Shown here piece after piece: positions 6,911-13,608 of a stretch of 48,759 bases of DNA. Source of the DNA: an uncultured Eubacteriales bacterium (GTDB taxonomy: Bacteria > Bacillota > Clostridia > Oscillospirales > Oscillospiraceae); NCBI GenBank assembly GCA_900552475.1, contig USAC01000007.1, forward strand, positions 1 to 48,759, written 5' to 3'. The notes below the pieces were generated by a model. That model ran no database searches. It was not told the origin of the DNA and worked only from the letters and a program-made list of their open reading frames with translations. Both the position numbers and the translations under genes were made by a program. The stretch's first letter is position 1; every line of letters begins with the position of its first letter.

Positions 6911-7587
6911 CCCTCCACCTCCAGACAGTAGCCGACCATGCGCTGCGTTCGGATTTTCACGCGCGAGTGCAGGTGCGTGAGCTTGCGGCGCAGAAAGGAG
7001 ATGTAGACCTCGACGTTGTTATCCTCGGCGTCGGAGTCATAGCCCCAGACCTTGACGAGCAGCTGCTCCTTTGTGAGGATCTGCCGTCCGCTGCGCATGA
7101 GACTCTCCATGAGGTCGTATTCGCGGCGGCTCAGGCGGACGGTGCGCTCGCCACACGAGAGCTGGAATGTCCCCGGCTCGAGCGCGAGATCCTCGAAGCG
7201 CAGCGTGTCGTCCACGCGCATTTCACCGCCCGCGCGGCGCAGCAGCAGCCGCACGCATGCCAGCAGCTCCTCCGATTCAAAGGGCTTGGTGAGATAGTAG
7301 TCCGCGCCGCAGTCGAGCCCCTGCACGCGGTCGGCAACGCCCGAGCGCGCCGTGAGCATGAGGACGGGGGTGGTCTTTCCCTCGCCGCGCAGGCGGCGCA
7401 GCAGCTCGAAGCCGTCCATCCCCGGGAGCATCACGTCCAGCACGACGAGGTCATAGATCCCGGAGAGGGCGTTGTCCAACCCCGAGACGCCGTCGTTCGA
7501 GACGTCGACGGTATAGCCCTGCCGGTGCAGCAGATCCGCCAGCGTGCCGGCCAGGCGCTTTTCATCCTCCACAACGAGAATCCGCAT
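6907..7587 (-). CDS. OmpR/PhoB-family response regulator
   Basis: A 226-residue two-domain regulator. The receiver (about 1-115) has Glu7-Asp8, the phospho-acceptor Asp51 in VVLDVMLPGMDG, Thr79 and Lys101 in YLTKPF. The winged-helix DNA-binding domain (about 125-226) ends with the recognition segment VWGYDSDAEDNNVEVYISFL and MVGYCLEV. The start is the ATG at 7587 after GGAGGAGACAGACC; the longer upstream frame is a shadow. It is the partner of the kinase that follows with a four-base overlap. Targets are unknown. Confidence 0.95.
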   Translation of the reverse strand: MRILVVEDEKRLAGTLADLLHRQGYTVDVSNDGVSGLDNALSGIYDLVVLDVMLPGMDGFELLRRLRGEGKTTPVLMLTARSGVADRVQGLDCGADYYLTKPFESEELLACVRLLLRRAGGEMRVDDTLRFEDLALEPGTFQLSCGERTVRLSRREYDLMESLMRSGRQILTKEQLLVKVWGYDSDAEDNNVEVYISFLRRKLTHLHSRVKIRTQRMVGYCLEVEG

Positions 7588-7606
7588 GGTCTGTCTCCTC
7601 CTGTTC

Positions 7607-8506
7607 TCACGCCTGCGGGGCGAGCGCCAGAATGGGCGCGGCCTGCTCCGCGGGGAGCTGATAGATCGTGTCGTCGCCGGTGAGCGCGGCGTAATAGCCG
7701 TCGCCGCGCGCGCCGCCGAGCAGGAGCGTGAAGGTTGCCTCCTTGCTGCCCGCGGCATACACCGCCGTCAGCGTGACGTTCGCCGGGTCAAGGCCGCAGA
7801 TGGCGGCGGCGCCGCTGCCGGGGTGGTAGTCGACGCAGCCGGAGAACGCCGGCTGCGAGAGTACGTCCGCGAGGGACGCCGTCTCCGCCGACACGTCCGC
7901 GCCGCCCTCCGTCCAGACACCGCCGTCCACCGTGAAGGTGCGCTCGGCGCCGCTTGCCGCAATCGTGACGGAACGCAGCACATCCGCCGTCAGGGCGGGG
8001 AGGGTGGGCAGCTGCGCCATGTCATAGATGCTGCGGTCGAGCCGCGCGGAGAGGTCGTCCGGCGCGCGGTAGACGGTGGACTCATCGTCGTCGCGGCTGA
8101 GGTAGCTGCTGCCGTCGCCGCAGGGGTCGCCGAGGTAGTATGTCACGGTTTTCTCCGCCGTGGTGATCTCGATGTACTTCGTCACGCCGCCGAGACCGTA
8201 GCTCTCCAGATCCTCCTCGGTGATGGAGATGGGCGGGCCGCCCTGCACGTCGGCGAGCAGGGCCGTGATATAGCTCCCGTCGAGCGGGAAGGTCTTGTCG
8301 TCGCTCCAGCACCATCTGCCGTCCTGCAGCGAAAAGCGCAGGGTGATCGTGCCGTTCGTGTAGGTCACGGCCGTGACCTCGTCGGGGTTCGTCTGAATCT
8401 GATTGTCCTGGGGGGGCGAATCCGTCTGCTTCTTGCCGCAGCCCGCGCAGACGCCCGCGGCCAGCACAAGCGCCAGCAGCAGGACCGTCCATCTGTATTT
8501 TTTCAT
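7607..8506 (-). CDS. DUF4340-type lipoprotein
   Basis: A 299-residue exported protein starting MKKYRWTVLLLALVLAAGVC with the lipobox AAGVC|AGCGKK, so probably a lipoprotein (Cys20 or the nearby Cys23 as the anchor). The body contains YYLGDPCGDGSSYLS and paired beta-strand repeats such as VTAVTYTNGTITLRFSLQDG, typical of DUF4340, a family of surface lipoproteins of unknown role. It is first in the operon, 19 bases before the response regulator. The context suggests an outside-facing accessory of the two-component system, but that is inference. An in-frame ATG 18 bases upstream is less likely because the GGA-rich site fits 8506. Confidence 0.75.
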   Translation of the reverse strand: MKKYRWTVLLLALVLAAGVCAGCGKKQTDSPPQDNQIQTNPDEVTAVTYTNGTITLRFSLQDGRWCWSDDKTFPLDGSYITALLADVQGGPPISITEEDLESYGLGGVTKYIEITTAEKTVTYYLGDPCGDGSSYLSRDDDESTVYRAPDDLSARLDRSIYDMAQLPTLPALTADVLRSVTIAASGAERTFTVDGGVWTEGGADVSAETASLADVLSQPAFSGCVDYHPGSGAAAICGLDPANVTLTAVYAAGSKEATFTLLLGGARGDGYYAALTGDDTIYQLPAEQAAPILALAPQA

Positions 8507-8543
8507 GGAAAAATGTCCTTTCATGTGGTCTGTATTCGCCCCC

Positions 8544-8549
8544 AGTATA
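8544..8549 (-). promoter_or_regulatory. Extended -10 promoter of the two-component operon
   Basis: On the minus strand the sequence is CTGGTATACT: an extended -10 (TGG-TATACT) with only a weak -35. It lies 38 bases upstream of the lipoprotein start and back to back with the promoter for the DUF3783 gene. Confidence 0.5.
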
Positions 8550-8590
8550 CCAGCAACGCGCGAAAAAGGAAAGCCGGGGCGGTAAAAAGC

Positions 8591-8619
8591 TGGAAATTTT
8601 TCGCCCGCTGCGGTAGAAT
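8591..8619 (+). promoter_or_regulatory. Promoter of the DUF3783-Nudix-doc operon
   Basis: TGGAAA (8591-8596), a 17-bp spacer and TAGAAT (8614-8619) stand 37 bases before the first start codon. Confidence 0.45.
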
Positions 8620-8655
8620 AGGGAAAACAACACGATTTCACAGGAGGAATATCGC

Positions 8656-9033
8656 ATGAGACCGACCGTGCTGCTGTTTCAGACCAATCCGCAGAAGACG
8701 CTCTCCGTCCGCATCCTCGCGCAGAAGCTGGGGCTGCGCGTGCTTGCAGCCGCGCCCGCGCAGCTGGATCTCCCGCTCGCGGACATCCTCGAGCAGACGC
8801 CGGGGGAGGGGAGCGGCGAGCCGCTCCCGGGCGAGATGCTCGTGATGGCGGGGCTGAACGGGAAGATCACCGACCTGTTTCTGCAGGGGCTGCGCCGCGC
8901 GCACGCGGGCGTCGCGCTCAAGGCGGTTCTCACGCCGACAAGCAGCGCATGGACACCCCGCGCGCTCTACGCCGAGCTGCAGCGCGAACACGAAGCGATG
9001 GCCGCGGGCAAGACCGCCCATCCGCAGAACTGA
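8656..9033 (+). CDS. DUF3783 domain protein
   Basis: A 125-residue soluble protein beginning MRPTVLLFQTNPQKTLSVRI. The GEMLVMAGLNGKITDLFLQG block followed by LKAVLTPTSSAWTPRALYAE and LQREHEAM is the signature of DUF3783, a small uncharacterised Clostridia family. No catalytic residues or membrane segments are evident. The ATG follows AGGAGG at 8642. It is first in a three-gene unit with the Nudix protein (17-base gap) and doc. Whether it has any part in that module is unknown. Confidence 0.75.
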   Translation: MRPTVLLFQTNPQKTLSVRILAQKLGLRVLAAAPAQLDLPLADILEQTPGEGSGEPLPGEMLVMAGLNGKITDLFLQGLRRAHAGVALKAVLTPTSSAWTPRALYAELQREHEAMAAGKTAHPQN

Positions 9034-9050
9034 AAGAGGAGAAAAAAACG

Positions 9051-9629
9051 ATGGCTAAAGAGTATTTCCGCACGCTGAGCGCAGTGTTTCCGATCATCCT
9101 GCGCCGCGAGGGCGGACGCACGCAGATTCTGCTGCACCTGCGGCAGAACACGGGTTATATGGACGGCTTCTGGGACGTTGCAGGCAGCGGACACGTCGAC
9201 GGTGGGGAGACGGCGTCGCAGGCACTCTGCCGCGAGTGCTTCGAGGAGCTGGGCATCCGCGTCCGCCCGCAGGACACAGAGTTCGCGCGTCTGACCCACA
9301 GCGTCGACAGCGCCGACGAGACGGAGACGTACTATCACCTGTTCTTCTTCGTCCGCGCCTATGAGGGAACTCCGCGGATCATGGAGCCGGACAAGAGCGC
9401 CGCGCTCGAGTGGTTCGACCTCGACCGTCTCCCCGATGGCATGGTTCCCGCGCTGCGAAGCGACGTGGGAGAGCTGATGCGGGGCGTCGTGTATGGGGAG
9501 CGGATTGAGCCCCATTGCGAATTGAATCCAGCCGATGCCGTGCAGGAGGCGGCCGACGGCGACGTTCTCGCCGCGTCCGAAAAGCTCCTGCAGCGCAACG
9601 CGTATGTTTATGAGGAGTTGGCGAAATGA
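9051..9629 (+). CDS. Nudix hydrolase with a C-terminal antitoxin-like tail
   Basis: A 192-residue protein. Residues about 8-150 form a Nudix domain with a complete Nudix box (Gly47, Glu53, Arg61, Glu62, Glu65, Glu66, Gly68), so it should hydrolyse a nucleoside-diphosphate-linked compound. The domain looks IDI-like, with VAGSGHVDGGET and the YYHLFFFVRAYEG strands. Residues about 157-192 are an extra helical tail, NPADAVQEAADGDVLAASEK then LLQRNAYVYEELAK. It resembles the short antitoxins (ADAL-x-x-A-x-x-GD...N-x-x-x-YE-x-LA) that precede Doc genes in Firmicutes. The stop overlaps the doc start by four bases and no separate antitoxin gene exists. The ATG follows AGAGGAG. The Nudix call is firm; the antitoxin reading is inference. 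Confidence 0.85.
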   Translation: MAKEYFRTLSAVFPIILRREGGRTQILLHLRQNTGYMDGFWDVAGSGHVDGGETASQALCRECFEELGIRVRPQDTEFARLTHSVDSADETETYYHLFFFVRAYEGTPRIMEPDKSAALEWFDLDRLPDGMVPALRSDVGELMRGVVYGERIEPHCELNPADAVQEAADGDVLAASEKLLQRNAYVYEELAK

Positions 9630-10003
9630 AGATTCTTAGTAAGCGGCAGATTCTCATGCTGCACGCGGCGCTCGCTGTGCGCGCCGGCAGTCTGGACGGT
9701 CTGCGGGACGAGGGCCTGCTGGATTCCGCGATTCACGCACCGATGCAGACCTTCGGCGGGCAGGAGCTGTATCCCTCGACTCTGGAAAAAGCGGCCCGTC
9801 TGGGCTATGGACTGATCCGCAACCATCCCTTTGCGGACGGAAACAAGCGCATCGGCACCCACGCCATGCTGGTGTTTCTGGCTATCAACGGCGTCGCGCT
9901 TTCCTATGAGGATGAGGAGCTGATCACGCTCATCCTCCGCACCGCCGCCGGCGATCTGGACGAACCCGGATTTCTCGCGTGGCTGAAAGCGCATGTGGAA
10001 TAG
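9626..10003 (+). CDS. doc: Doc/Fic-family (death-on-curing) toxin
   Basis: A 125-residue Fic-fold protein with the active-site motif HPFADGNKRIG (about 72-82), the Doc variant of HPFx(D/N)GNxR. Death-on-curing toxins of this type phosphorylate EF-Tu; other Fic proteins transfer AMP. The motif and length (about 125) fit Doc better than the longer AMP-transferring Fic proteins. The ATG overlaps the stop of the Nudix gene (ATGA), implying translational coupling. A toxin should have an antitoxin; the only candidate is the C-terminal tail of the Nudix protein. A strong terminator follows. Confidence 0.88.
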   Translation: MKILSKRQILMLHAALAVRAGSLDGLRDEGLLDSAIHAPMQTFGGQELYPSTLEKAARLGYGLIRNHPFADGNKRIGTHAMLVFLAINGVALSYEDEELITLILRTAAGDLDEPGFLAWLKAHVE

Positions 10004-10004
10004 T

Positions 10005-10044
10005 AAAACAGGAAGCCCCGCCATGCGGCGGGGCTTCCTGTTTT
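10005..10044 (+). terminator. Terminator of the Nudix-doc operon
   Basis: AAAACAGGAAGCCCCGCC pairs perfectly with 10027-10044 around a four-base loop (ATGC), and the 3' arm ends in four T followed by GTTTG. Confidence 0.9.
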
Positions 10045-10155
10045 GTTTGATAAGGAGAGAGAAAATCACACAAGGAAATGGTTTCTTTGTATGCTGTTAT
10101 GATACGATGGAAAAATGTCCGAATCATGAAAGGCAGATGAACTTTTTGTGAATCC
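10045..10155 (+). repeat. Intergenic repeat, copy 1 of 3
   Basis: An approximately 110-base block beginning GGAGAGAGAAAATCACACAA, with TTTGTATGCTGTTAT in the middle, ATGTCCGAATCATGAAA, and ending GATGAACTTTTTGTGAATCC. The same blocks in the same order recur at 23643-23757 (minus) and 29070-29182 (plus). Here it starts right after the doc terminator. The ends ATCACACAAGG and (reverse complement) TTCACAAAAAG form imperfect inverted repeats, as in a small non-autonomous element. Confidence 0.8.
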
Positions 10156-10178
10156 CGCACCCCAAAATGTCTCACAGG

Positions 10179-10340
10179 TTCGCGGCGCCGCGGCGCCGCG
10201 AATAAAGTCCAATCATATTTCGCGGCGGCGTGTACGTCGCGAAATATTCCCTGCGCGGAGTGCAGTGTCGCAGACCCGCCTTTGGCGGGGCAAGGCGCGG
10301 AACGCAGCGAAACCCCTCCCAAATGGCTTTGCCATTTGGG
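10179..10340. repeat. Cluster of four hairpins
   Basis: Four independent inverted repeats lie in 160 bases: a perfect 24-bp GC palindrome (10179-10202), ATATTTCGCG with CGCGAAATAT (10215-10247), CCCGCC-TTT-GGCGGG (10275-10289) and CCCAAATGGC-TTT-GCCATTTGGG (10318-10340). There is no reading frame with a start signal. It resembles the composite REP-like intergenic elements of Clostridia. With the repeat before it and the terminator after it, this accounts for 10045-10386. Confidence 0.7.
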
Positions 10341-10354
10341 AAGTAACAAAAAAA

Positions 10355-10384
10355 ACCTTATGGCAGAGCCATAAGGTCTTTTTT
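10355..10384 (-). terminator. Terminator of the rpmH-jag operon
   Basis: ACCTTATGGC-AGA-GCCATAAGGT (10355-10377) is a perfect 10-bp stem. On the minus strand it is followed by eight T; on the plus strand also by a T run. It is bidirectional and starts 10 bases after the jag stop. Confidence 0.9.
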
Positions 10385-10386
10385 TG

Positions 10387-11199
10387 TTAGCGTTTCTCTC
10401 CGCGGTCGAAGGCGACCACCACGCGGCGGTTCGGCTCCGTACCGATGGAGTAGGTCGTGACGCCGCTCATGTCCTGCAGGGCGGCGTGGATGACGTGGCG
10501 CTCATAGGCGTTCATGGGCTCGAGCGTCACGCTGCGGCGGTACTTGAGCACCTTGCCCGCGACCTTGCGGGCGAGATTCTCCAGGCTCTGCTCGCGCTTG
10601 GCGCGGTAGTTCTCCGCGTCGACATAGATGCGCACGCGCTTGTCGCGCCCGGCGTTGACGGCGTAGTTCGTCAGCTGCTGGATCGCGTCGAGCGTCTCGC
10701 CGCGGCGGCCGATGAACTGGCCGAGCTTCTCGCCGACGAGGACGGCCTTATAGCGGCCCTTCTCCGTCTCATAGACCTTGATGCGGGCATTGCTGTTCAT
10801 GTGCTGCAGCAGACCCTCGAGGAAGGCGACGATGCGCTCGGCGTTCTCGTCGGTGCAGACTCCGTCCGCCTTGGGGGCGGGCTTCTGTGCGGCGGGCTCC
10901 GCCTTTTTCTCGGGCTTTTCCGTCTTTGCGGGCGCGGCGGCCTTGGGGGGCTGCTGCGGCCGGTCGGGCTTCTTTTCCGGCTTGGGCTCCGCCTTTTTCT
11001 CCGGGACGGAGGCCGCGGCCGGCTCGGGGTCCGCGTACGTCACGCGCACCTTCGCCGGGCTGCTGCCGATACCCAGAAAGCCGCTCTTCGCGCGCTCGAG
11101 AATCTCGACGGACACATCGTCGCGATCCTTCTGCAGCTGCTCGAGCGCCTTGCGGATGGCCTCTTCCTCAGTCTTGCCCGTTACGTCGATAAAACTCAT
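10387..11199 (-). CDS. jag: KhpB/Jag RNA-binding protein
   Basis: A 270-residue protein with an N-terminal Jag_N domain (about 1-52, MSFIDVTGKTEEEAIRKALE) and a Pro/Lys/Ala-rich linker (about 55-115). A KH domain carries GQFIGRRGETLDAIQ, and a C-terminal R3H domain contains NAYERHVIHAAL. KhpB partners KhpA as an RNA chaperone affecting cell elongation and division genes. It is directly downstream of yidC (12-base gap), its conserved place near oriC. The start is the ATG at 11199 after AAGGAG; a TTG two codons earlier is closer to the site and less likely. The usual next genes mnmE and mnmG are absent. Confidence 0.95.
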   Translation of the reverse strand: MSFIDVTGKTEEEAIRKALEQLQKDRDDVSVEILERAKSGFLGIGSSPAKVRVTYADPEPAAASVPEKKAEPKPEKKPDRPQQPPKAAAPAKTEKPEKKAEPAAQKPAPKADGVCTDENAERIVAFLEGLLQHMNSNARIKVYETEKGRYKAVLVGEKLGQFIGRRGETLDAIQQLTNYAVNAGRDKRVRIYVDAENYRAKREQSLENLARKVAGKVLKYRRSVTLEPMNAYERHVIHAALQDMSGVTTYSIGTEPNRRVVVAFDRGEKR

Positions 11200-11211
11200 A
11201 GACAAAACTCC

Positions 11212-12318
11212 TTAATTGTTGTAGTGATCTTCGCTGTAGGAACGGCCGCGGGCATAGGGCCGCGGCCCCACGCGCCCGTTCTCGTTCGTGCCGGCCTGCT
11301 TCTGACCGGACTTCTTTTTCTGGTTCTTCTGGCCGCCCTTGTTTTGGGGCTTCTTGCCGCCGGACATTTCGGCGCGCTGGCGGTCGTAGTTCTGCTGCGC
11401 GGCCTTCATCTTCTCATAGCGGCGCTCGCGCTTTTCGCGCTCCTTCTCCGTCTCCTCGCGGTCGAGGATCTTGTTGAAGTACTTGTTGAGCGTCAGCTCC
11501 TGAATCAGGGAGAAGCCGGAGTTGGCAATCCAGTACACGCCCAGAGCGGCGGGCAGGATATAGCCCATCCACAGCGTCATGAGCGGCATCATGAGCATCA
11601 TGACCTTCGTCTGGCCGTTGGCGGCGTTGCCGCTGGAGTTCATGGTGACGAGCGTCATGAGCACCTGAATGCCGGCGGAGATGACCGGCAGGAGCAGGAC
11701 GCCCCACATCGGCCAGCCGCCGTGGGGGAAGCTGCTCAGCAGGCTCGAAGGCGTGCTCGCGAGGTCAAGACCGAGGAAGCTGTAGTCCAGGTCGATCAGG
11801 TGGTCGAACTTGCCGGCGAAGTCGGCCCAGTGCTCGTGGACAAACTTGGCCAGATAGATCTGCTCATAGGCGGACGCCTGCCCGCTGGTCGCGGCCTCGT
11901 AGCCAAGGCTCGTGGCAAGGTCGGAGATCTGGCCGATGACATCCGTGGGGATGTTCATCAGAAAGCGCAGCGGCGTGCGGATGATGTAGTACAGGGCGAT
12001 GAGGATGGGGAAGGGGATGAACGACCACAGGCAGCCGGACATCGGGTTCACACCCTCGCGCGCGTAGAGCTCTGCCATCTCCTGCTGCTGGCGCTCGCGG
12101 TTGTTGGCGAAGCGGGTCTGGATATCCTTTACCTTGCCCTGCATCCGGTTCATGCGGAGCATGCTCTTCTTGCTCTTGAGCTGGAAGGGCAGCAGCACGA
12201 GCTTCACCACGAGGGTAAAGAGGATCAGCGCAACGCCGTAGGAGCCCGTCCAGCTGTAGAACAGGCGGGTCAGCCACGCGAACGGCACACAGATATAATA
12301 TCCGAGTTGTGCAAACAT
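11212..12318 (-). CDS. yidC: YidC/Oxa1 membrane protein insertase
   Basis: A 368-residue insertase. The N-terminal membrane segment leads into the conserved core with TLVVKLVLLPFQLKSKKSM. A cytoplasmic coiled-coil hairpin follows (about 60-95), then NPMSGCLWSFIPFPILIALY and further membrane segments near 200, 225 and 265 with YILPAALGVYWIANSGFSLI. The last 90 residues are a long basic tail (KKPQNKGGQKNQKKKSGQK), which in other species contacts the ribosome. It inserts membrane proteins with or without SecYEG. No lipobox is evident at the N-terminus. It lies 49 bases after yidD and before jag. Confidence 0.96.
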   Translation of the reverse strand: MFAQLGYYICVPFAWLTRLFYSWTGSYGVALILFTLVVKLVLLPFQLKSKKSMLRMNRMQGKVKDIQTRFANNRERQQQEMAELYAREGVNPMSGCLWSFIPFPILIALYYIIRTPLRFLMNIPTDVIGQISDLATSLGYEAATSGQASAYEQIYLAKFVHEHWADFAGKFDHLIDLDYSFLGLDLASTPSSLLSSFPHGGWPMWGVLLLPVISAGIQVLMTLVTMNSSGNAANGQTKVMMLMMPLMTLWMGYILPAALGVYWIANSGFSLIQELTLNKYFNKILDREETEKEREKRERRYEKMKAAQQNYDRQRAEMSGGKKPQNKGGQKNQKKKSGQKQAGTNENGRVGPRPYARGRSYSEDHYNN

Positions 12319-12367
12319 GGGGTTATTTACCTCCGTTATCTTTCTTTGGGAAAAACGAGGTGTTTTT

Positions 12368-12577
12368 TCAGGGGACGGGGTCGTACCCGCCCTTGTGGAA
12401 GGGATGGCACCGCAAAAAGCGCTTCAGCGCCAGAAAGCCGCCCTTGGCCGCGCCATATTTCTCGACCGCCTCGAGAGCGTACTCCGAGCAGGTGGGGATA
12501 TAGCGGCAGCGGGGGGGAAAGAGGGGCGAAACGGCCCGCTGATAAAAGCGGATCACGCGCAGAAGGATCTGCTTCAT
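12368..12577 (-). CDS. yidD: YidD, membrane protein insertion efficiency factor
   Basis: A 69-residue protein, MKQILLRVIRFYQRAVSPLF then PPRCRYIPTCSEYALEAVEK, with the family signature C-R-(Y/F)-x-PTCS-x-YA and the C-terminal RCHPFHKGGYDPVP. It is a small amphipathic membrane-associated protein that assists YidC. The ATG overlaps the rnpA stop, the normal arrangement; a longer in-frame extension through rnpA is a shadow. Length is typical. Confidence 0.95.
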   Translation of the reverse strand: MKQILLRVIRFYQRAVSPLFPPRCRYIPTCSEYALEAVEKYGAAKGGFLALKRFLRCHPFHKGGYDPVP

Positions 12578-12915
12578 GCGTCCGTCAACAGTCCGAGCTC
12601 GCCGAGACAGCGCAGATAATGCCGCTCGAGCTTGCGGTACGGCGCCTCGGCGGCGCGCACGCGCGCGACGATAATGATGTCGTACCCCGCGGGCATCTTT
12701 TCGCGGTTCAGGCGATAAATCTCCCGCAGGCGGCGGCGTACGCGGTTGCGCACGACGGCATGGCCGAGCTTGGTGCTGACCGTCACGCCGAGACGCGACT
12801 GGCCGCGCCGGTTTTTCTGACAGTACACCACCAGACATGGACTGACCGCCGATCTGCCCTTGCGGTAGATGCGGCGGAACTCGTAGTTTTCCTTTACTGT
12901 GACAGCCGGATTCAT
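12574..12915 (-). CDS. rnpA: Ribonuclease P protein component
   Basis: A 113-residue basic protein that binds the RNase P RNA and helps mature tRNA 5' ends. The core motif is RLGVTVSTKLGHAVVRNRVR followed by RRLREIYR, the RNR signature of the family, with F-R-x-I-Y-x-K-G-R near the N-terminus. I place the start at 12915 (MNPAVTVKENY), because GGGGAGGAAG precedes it at good spacing; the ATG 33 bases upstream has no binding site. It sits between rpmH and yidD as usual. Confidence 0.95.
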   Translation of the reverse strand: MNPAVTVKENYEFRRIYRKGRSAVSPCLVVYCQKNRRGQSRLGVTVSTKLGHAVVRNRVRRRLREIYRLNREKMPAGYDIIIVARVRAAEAPYRKLERHYLRCLGELGLLTDA

Positions 12916-13025
12916 CTTCAGCAGCTTCCTCCCCGTGTGCTTTTGCATAGGCCAAAAGGGACGGCAGTTTTCCCTTCCACCGTCCCTGTTCGCTATGTTC
13001 TATGCGCGATGCACCTTCCGTGACC

Positions 13026-13160
13026 TCAGTGGGTCAGGCGAGCGCGGCCCTTGGCACGACGGCGGGCGAGCACCTTGCGGCCATTCTTCGTGGCCATTCT
13101 CTTGCGGAAGCCGTGCTCCTTGGAGCGCTGACGCTTCTTGGGCTGATAGGTACGGAACAT
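13026..13160 (-). CDS. rpmH: 50S ribosomal protein L34
   Basis: A 44-residue, strongly basic protein, MFRTYQPKKRQRSKEHGFRK then RMATKNGRKVLARRRAKGRA and RLTH, matching L34 end to end. The start follows GGAGGTG at normal spacing. It is first in the minus-strand operon rpmH-rnpA-yidD-yidC-jag and is driven by the consensus promoter at 13314-13342. The 153-base leader holds no other gene. Confidence 0.97.
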   Translation of the reverse strand: MFRTYQPKKRQRSKEHGFRKRMATKNGRKVLARRRAKGRARLTH

Positions 13161-13313
13161 TGCATGACACCTCCATTACATAGAAATCCGGCGACCGCTC
13201 CGCGTGGGAGCTGCCGCGCTTACTCGACGGCGGGCGGAAAAGCGAACTCTCCCGCCCCGCAGTTGACGTTTTTCGGCCCTGATCTGAAAAAAATCCGGGG
13301 CAGAGCAACAATA

Positions 13314-13342
13314 ATTATACAGAGTTGCACGTTGGATGTCAA
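13314..13342 (-). promoter_or_regulatory. Consensus promoter of the rpmH operon
   Basis: On the minus strand TTGACA (13337-13342), 17 bp and TATAAT (13314-13319) match the sigma-A consensus at all 12 positions. It is back to back with the dnaA promoter. The interval 13161-13608 otherwise shows no gene and no clear DnaA boxes. Confidence 0.85.
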
Positions 13343-13504
13343 CAAAAATGTCCGCTTTGTTCGGTTTTTTCTGTATAGTTGACGGTCTGTTTCCCGAAAA
13401 CGGGCCGCGGCGCTTCTTCGGGCGGGGCGGCCCGTCCCCGATTTCTGGCAGAAACTGGCATGAAAAATTGTGACATCTTTCAAACTTAATAATTAGATAT
13501 AGTA

Positions 13505-13533
13505 TAGACATTTTTTCGGGTTTTTGTTATAAT
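13505..13533 (+). promoter_or_regulatory. dnaA promoter
   Basis: TAGACA (13505-13510), a 17-bp T-rich spacer and a perfect TATAAT (13528-13533), 76 bases before the dnaA start. The stretch just upstream (13485-13510) is AT-rich, unlike the surrounding sequence. Confidence 0.75.
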
Positions 13534-13608
13534 GGTTCGGGATATTTTTTGCTCCTTCCCGAAGAAGCGCGCAATATAAAATCTGAGAGAGGAAAGGGGA
13601 CATGCAGG

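Noticed and set aside
10384..13023. Very long plus-strand open frame opposite jag, yidC, yidD and rnpA
   Set aside because: It is an antisense shadow of GC-rich genes: low-complexity Arg/Ala/Leu composition, no start signals, and the minus-strand proteins are unmistakable.
13161..13608. A second origin half (bipartite oriC) upstream of dnaA
   Set aside because: No convincing DnaA boxes could be found there; it holds two back-to-back promoters and AT-rich sequence only.
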